From JBOHCT01 sp050699055 (GTDB taxonomy: Bacteria; Actinomycetota; Actinomycetes; Streptosporangiales; JBOHCT01), in contig JBOHCT010000098.1 in NCBI GenBank assembly GCA_050699055.1, positions 1 to 15,165 on the forward strand: 15,165 bases of DNA, given 5' to 3'. A program made the position numbers and the translations under genes. Positions 11,864 through 15,165 of the stretch are shown here, piece after piece. The notes under the pieces were generated by a model. The model did no database searches. It was given only the letters and a program-made list of their open reading frames with translations, and was not told the DNA's origin. How positions within the stretch are numbered: the stretch's first letter is position 1; each line of letters starts with the position of its first letter.

Positions 11864-14182
11864 GTGTCCACCCAGGTCTCGCCCGTGCCACAGCCCGATG
11901 CGCTGCTGGGTCGGCTGCTCGGCGCGCCCGCCCGGCGCGACCGGTTGACCCACGTCGAGCACGTACCGGGTCGCGACGGCAGCCGGGCCCGATGGCCCGA
12001 CTGGGTACCCGAGCTGTTCGTCCAGCGCCTGCGCAGAGCGGGCGTCGACACGCCGTGGGAGCACCAGGCCCGAACGGCCGAGCACGCCAGGGCCGGGCGC
12101 TCGGTCATCGTCGCCACCGGGACCGCGTCGGGAAAGTCGCTCGCCTACCTCTTGCCGGCGGTGACCGGTGTCCTGGAAGGCGGGACCGTGCTCTACCTCG
12201 CGCCGACGAAGGCTCTCGCCGCTGACCAGCTCACGGCCGTGCGCGGCCTGCGGCTCACACAGGTACGCGCCGCGACCTACGACGGCGACACCCCCCGCGT
12301 CGAGAGGGAGTGGGTCAGGCAGCACGCGAACTACATCCTCACCAACCCGGATATGCTCCACTACTCGATCCTGCCCCGTCACGGCCGCCTGGCACCCTTC
12401 TTTCGCCGACTCAGATACGTCGTGGTCGACGAGTGCCACGGTTACCGGGGCGTGTTCGGGTCTCACATCGCGCAGATTCTGCGGCGGGTCCGTCGGGTGT
12501 GCGAGCGACACGGCGCCGCCCCCACCTTCGTCCTCGCGTCGGCCACCGTATCCGGGGCCGCCGCCTTCGGGACCCGCCTCACCGGCCTGCCCGTCGAGGA
12601 GGTGTCGCGTGACGCCTCGCCGCGCGGCGCGATGTCGTTCGCGCTGTGGGAACCTCCGCTCACCGAGATGAGCGGAGAGCGGGGCGCGCCCGTGCGCCGC
12701 ACCGCGACAGCGGAAGCCGCCGACCTGCTCGCCGATCTCGTGGTCGAAAGCGTACAGGCGCTGGCGTTCGTCCGCTCGCGGCGTGGGGCGGAAGCGGTGT
12801 CTCTCAGTGCCAGGCGCGCGCTTGACGAGGCGGCGCCGGCTCGGCGCGAGCAGGTGGCCGCGTACCGCGCGGGTTATCTGCCGGACGAGCGCCGCGCGCT
12901 CGAGCGCCGCCTGCGCTCCGGTGAACTGTTGGGACTGGCCGCGACCAACGCGCTCGAGCTCGGCATCGACATCTCGGGCCTCGACGCCGTCGTTCTGGCC
13001 GGATGGCCGGGGACGCGGGCGTCCATGTGGCAGCAGGCGGGCCGCGCCGGACGTTCCGGGCAGGACGCGCTGGCCGTACTCGTCGCCCGCGACGACCCGC
13101 TGGACACCTACCTCGTCCACCACCCGGACGCCCTGTTCGGCCAGCCCGTCGAGGCGACAGTGCTCGACCCGGAGAACCCGCACATTCTCGGTCCGCACCT
13201 CTGCGCGGCTGCCGCTGAGCTGCCCCTCACCGAGCGGGACCTGTCGCTCTTCGGCCCGGCCGCCGAAGGGGTGCTCGCCGACCTGGTGCGGCGCGGGCTG
13301 CTGCGCCATCGGCCGACCGGGTGGTACTGGACGCGCCGCGAACGCGCGACAGACCTCGCCGACATCCGCGGGACGGGCGGGGCACCGATCCACGTCGTGG
13401 AGGGCCGCACGGGCAGGCTCCTCGGCACCGTCGACGAGCCCGCGGCGCACACGACGGTGCATGCCGGGGCCGTCTACCTCCACCAGGGCGAGTCGTACGT
13501 TGTAAGCTCCCTCGACCTCGACGAACGTGTCGCCCTCGTGGACCCGGAGAACCCCGACTACACGACCTTCGCGCGCGAGGTCACCGACATCCGCGTGCTC
13601 GATCGGCTTCGCCGCGTGTCTTGGGGGCCGGCGACTGTGCACTTCGGTGCGGTCGAGGTCACTCGGCAGGTCGTATCGTACCTTCGCCGCAGGATCCAGA
13701 CCGGCGAGGTCCTCGGCGAGGAACCACTCGACCTTCCGGCTCGAACGCTGCGTACCCGTGCCGTCTGGTGGACGATCGCGGACGACATGCGGGCGGAGCT
13801 GGAGCGGGCCGGGGTCGATCTCCCCGGTGCGGCACACGCCGCGGAGCACGCCTCGATCGGGCTCCTCCCGCTGTTCGCCACCTGTGACCGCTGGGACATC
13901 GGCGGGGTCTCGACGGCCCGACACGAGGACACCGGTCAACTGACGGTCTTCGTCTACGACGGGTACGACGGGGGAGCCGGGTTCGCCGAACGCGGGTACG
14001 AGACGGCCGCACGGTGGCTGGAGGCGACCCGTGAGGCCATCGGCGCTTGCTCGTGTGAGGCCGGGTGCCCCTCATGCATCCAGTCACCGAAGTGCGGCAA
14101 CGGCAACGACCCCCTCGACAAGGCCGCAGCCATCCACCTGCTCGGCGCATTGCTCGCCGAGGCCCCGCGTCCCCCCTCCTGA
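11864..14182 (+). CDS. DEAD/DEAH-box superfamily 2 helicase with C-terminal cysteine cluster (MrfA/YprA type)
   Basis: 772 residues, ATP-dependent helicase. Motifs in order: Q68 in PWEHQART, Walker A ATGTASGKS (84-92), APTKALAADQ, DECH (189-192) followed by GYRGVFG, SAT (226-228), NALELGIDISGLD and QQAGRAGRSGQ (390-400). The C-terminal half is of DUF1998 type and ends with cysteines at 731, 735, 738 and 744 (CEAGCPSCIQSPKC), a metal site as in MrfA of Bacillus subtilis. That protein acts in repair of mitomycin C damage together with an exonuclease, which is not seen in this window. The start is a GTG at 11864 without a clear ribosome site. Divergent orientation from bldG matches Streptomyces. 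A role in DNA repair is inferred from the family. Confidence 0.93.
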   Translation: MSTQVSPVPQPDALLGRLLGAPARRDRLTHVEHVPGRDGSRARWPDWVPELFVQRLRRAGVDTPWEHQARTAEHARAGRSVIVATGTASGKSLAYLLPAVTGVLEGGTVLYLAPTKALAADQLTAVRGLRLTQVRAATYDGDTPRVEREWVRQHANYILTNPDMLHYSILPRHGRLAPFFRRLRYVVVDECHGYRGVFGSHIAQILRRVRRVCERHGAAPTFVLASATVSGAAAFGTRLTGLPVEEVSRDASPRGAMSFALWEPPLTEMSGERGAPVRRTATAEAADLLADLVVESVQALAFVRSRRGAEAVSLSARRALDEAAPARREQVAAYRAGYLPDERRALERRLRSGELLGLAATNALELGIDISGLDAVVLAGWPGTRASMWQQAGRAGRSGQDALAVLVARDDPLDTYLVHHPDALFGQPVEATVLDPENPHILGPHLCAAAAELPLTERDLSLFGPAAEGVLADLVRRGLLRHRPTGWYWTRRERATDLADIRGTGGAPIHVVEGRTGRLLGTVDEPAAHTTVHAGAVYLHQGESYVVSSLDLDERVALVDPENPDYTTFAREVTDIRVLDRLRRVSWGPATVHFGAVEVTRQVVSYLRRRIQTGEVLGEEPLDLPARTLRTRAVWWTIADDMRAELERAGVDLPGAAHAAEHASIGLLPLFATCDRWDIGGVSTARHEDTGQLTVFVYDGYDGGAGFAERGYETAARWLEATREAIGACSCEAGCPSCIQSPKCGNGNDPLDKAAAIHLLGALLAEAPRPPS

Positions 14183-14193
14183 CGCGTTCGTTT

Positions 14194-14220
14194 CCTACCG
14201 GCGGCGCCTGCCGTGGTAGG
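14194..14220. terminator. Hairpin at the convergent helicase / proline-rich protein junction
   Basis: CCTACC (14194-14199) and GGTAGG (14215-14220) pair perfectly, and GGC (14200-14202) with GCC (14210-14212) adds an inner stem around a two-base bulge. It starts 12 bases after the helicase stop and overlaps the stop codon of the minus-strand gene. It could terminate helicase transcription. Confidence 0.45.
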
Positions 14221-15165
14221 CGCCGAACGGGCCGCCTGTCCTGCCGACCTGGGCGGATTCAGCGGTGTCCGCCGTGGCAACACCCGCCTTGGCACGGCGC
14301 GACGACGCCTTGGCGGGAGCCGGCCTGACGCGCCATGACCACGCGCCGAGGTGCGCGGCCACGAGAAGAAGCACCAAGCCCAACGCCACTGACTTCCACC
14401 AGTCGGTGGCCTGCAAGACCGCGGCCTGCTCATCAGACGCCTGTGCGCGCGGCTGACCGGACGAGCTCGCCGGGGACGCCTGAGGAAGCTTCGGTGTGGG
14501 GTATGTCAGCCGCGGCTTGAACACATCGTTGCTGTTCTTCGCCACGTCGGGAAGCTTGAGGGCGGACGTCGACGCCAGGGGCCGGAGCTTGGGTAGGTCG
14601 ATCTTGGGGCGGGCCAGCCCGTCAGGAAGCGTCGGGTGCGGGTTGCCGATGCTGGGCGGCGACATCGGGGTCGAGCCGGACGGCGGCGGAGGAACCCCCT
14701 GGGTGTGGGTGATACGGGGCTTGGCGGAGGGCGGGTCGGGAAGGACGACGGATGCCACTGACGAGGGCCCCGAGGCGATCGTGGCGGCGGAGCCGGGAGC
14801 GGTGTGGCGACGGGCCCGCACACGGAATCCGACCTTCTGGCCGGCGTTGTCGGGCGAGACGTCCAGAACGGCCGCGCACTCACCGCCGTGACAGGTGTGC
14901 GATACGGGGAGCCTCTTCGCGAGCAGCCGGCCGGACGCACTCAGGACGTCGTAGGATGCGAGGTCGCCGGCCGACCCTTTCTTCCACCGCAGGAGCACCT
15001 GACGGGGACCCGCCCGCCTGGCCCGTACGCCCGCAGGGGTCTGCGGTGGCACCTTCAGCCTGAACGCCTGCTGGTCGCGTTTGTGCTGCAACAGCAGCCC
15101 GGATCGGAGCGTGACGGTGTACGTGCCGTTGGGCGCCGGATGGATACCGGCGCACGAACCGGAGT
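14195..15165 (-). CDS. Proline-rich, probably surface-exposed protein with C-terminal membrane anchor (N-terminus outside window)
   Basis: 322 residues are visible and the frame remains open to the right edge, so the start is not in the window. The visible part begins with a small beta-rich region containing SCAGIHPAPNGTYTVTL. A fibronectin III-like module follows (VLLRWKKGSAGDLASYDVLS, with a CHGGEC cysteine pair), then a long Pro/Ser-rich linker with short Lys-Leu-Pro motifs. One membrane helix (VALGLVLLLVAAHLGAWSW) leads to a basic tail. The order suggests an exported stalk-like protein anchored in the membrane, with its N-terminal domain outside the cell; a signal peptide would lie beyond the edge. 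No enzymatic motif is seen. It converges with the helicase gene, separated by 12 bp. Confidence 0.75.
   Translation of the reverse strand, partial: SGSCAGIHPAPNGTYTVTLRSGLLLQHKRDQQAFRLKVPPQTPAGVRARRAGPRQVLLRWKKGSAGDLASYDVLSASGRLLAKRLPVSHTCHGGECAAVLDVSPDNAGQKVGFRVRARRHTAPGSAATIASGPSSVASVVLPDPPSAKPRITHTQGVPPPPSGSTPMSPPSIGNPHPTLPDGLARPKIDLPKLRPLASTSALKLPDVAKNSNDVFKPRLTYPTPKLPQASPASSSGQPRAQASDEQAAVLQATDWWKSVALGLVLLLVAAHLGAWSWRVRPAPAKASSRRAKAGVATADTAESAQVGRTGGPFGAYHGRRRR

Noticed and set aside
11249..13939. A long open frame (nearly 900 codons) on the minus strand opposite the helicase gene
   Set aside because: It is the complement of a gene with all superfamily 2 helicase motifs, overlaps the anti-sigma gene and shows no domain. 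Long antisense frames are expected in DNA with GC-rich third codon positions.

Overview
The window is very GC-rich (about 70% by eye), densely coding DNA from an actinomycete. The strongest clue is the block anti-sigma factor / bldG / divergent MrfA-type helicase beside hppA. From memory this is the arrangement around bldG in Streptomyces coelicolor (SCO3547-SCO3550). BldG is a developmental regulator of Streptomyces and relatives, so a streptomycete or related filamentous actinomycete is likely; the genus cannot be fixed from this sequence.

Layout. (1) 1-3149, minus strand: a three-gene sugar-acid catabolic operon. An aldehyde dehydrogenase is followed by a fumarylacetoacetate hydrolase (FAH)-fold enzyme and an L-fuconate dehydratase-type enolase-superfamily enzyme, which runs off the left edge. 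The genes are tightly coupled. 3150-3530 is a 381-bp non-coding stretch with hairpins and a weak promoter candidate. (2) 3531-5474, minus strand: an SPFH/band 7 membrane protein and an orphan ABC ATPase. (3) 5475-5716: a short intergenic region full of direct repeats and palindromes, between the divergent ATPase gene and a conserved gene of unknown function (5717-6484). (4) 6594 onward, plus strand: serB. Its frame has lost its stop codon and stays open through two convergent genes. (5) 7803-10676, minus strand: a membrane H+-pyrophosphatase (hppA) and a SixA-like histidine phosphatase, probably one transcript. (6) 10864-11721, minus strand: bldG and its partner anti-sigma factor. (7) 11864-14182, plus strand: a DEAD/DEAH-box helicase with a C-terminal cysteine cluster (MrfA/DUF1998 type). 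(8) 14195-15165, minus strand: a proline-rich protein with a C-terminal membrane anchor, whose N-terminus lies outside the window.

How the genes work together. The first operon looks like a non-phosphorylating route from D-arabinonate or L-fuconate toward 2-oxoglutarate or pyruvate. BldG and its partner form a partner-switching module controlling an unseen sigma factor. HppA uses pyrophosphate hydrolysis to pump protons. SerB makes serine.

Most notable: the missing serB stop, which may make automatic annotation drop or distort the gene; a pair of identical 18-bp palindromes, one sitting at the -35 region of a probable leaderless promoter; an anti-sigma factor lacking the usual kinase N-box asparagine and G1 glycines; and the enzyme combination in the sugar-acid operon. 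I found no mobile elements, CRISPR arrays, tRNA or rRNA genes.
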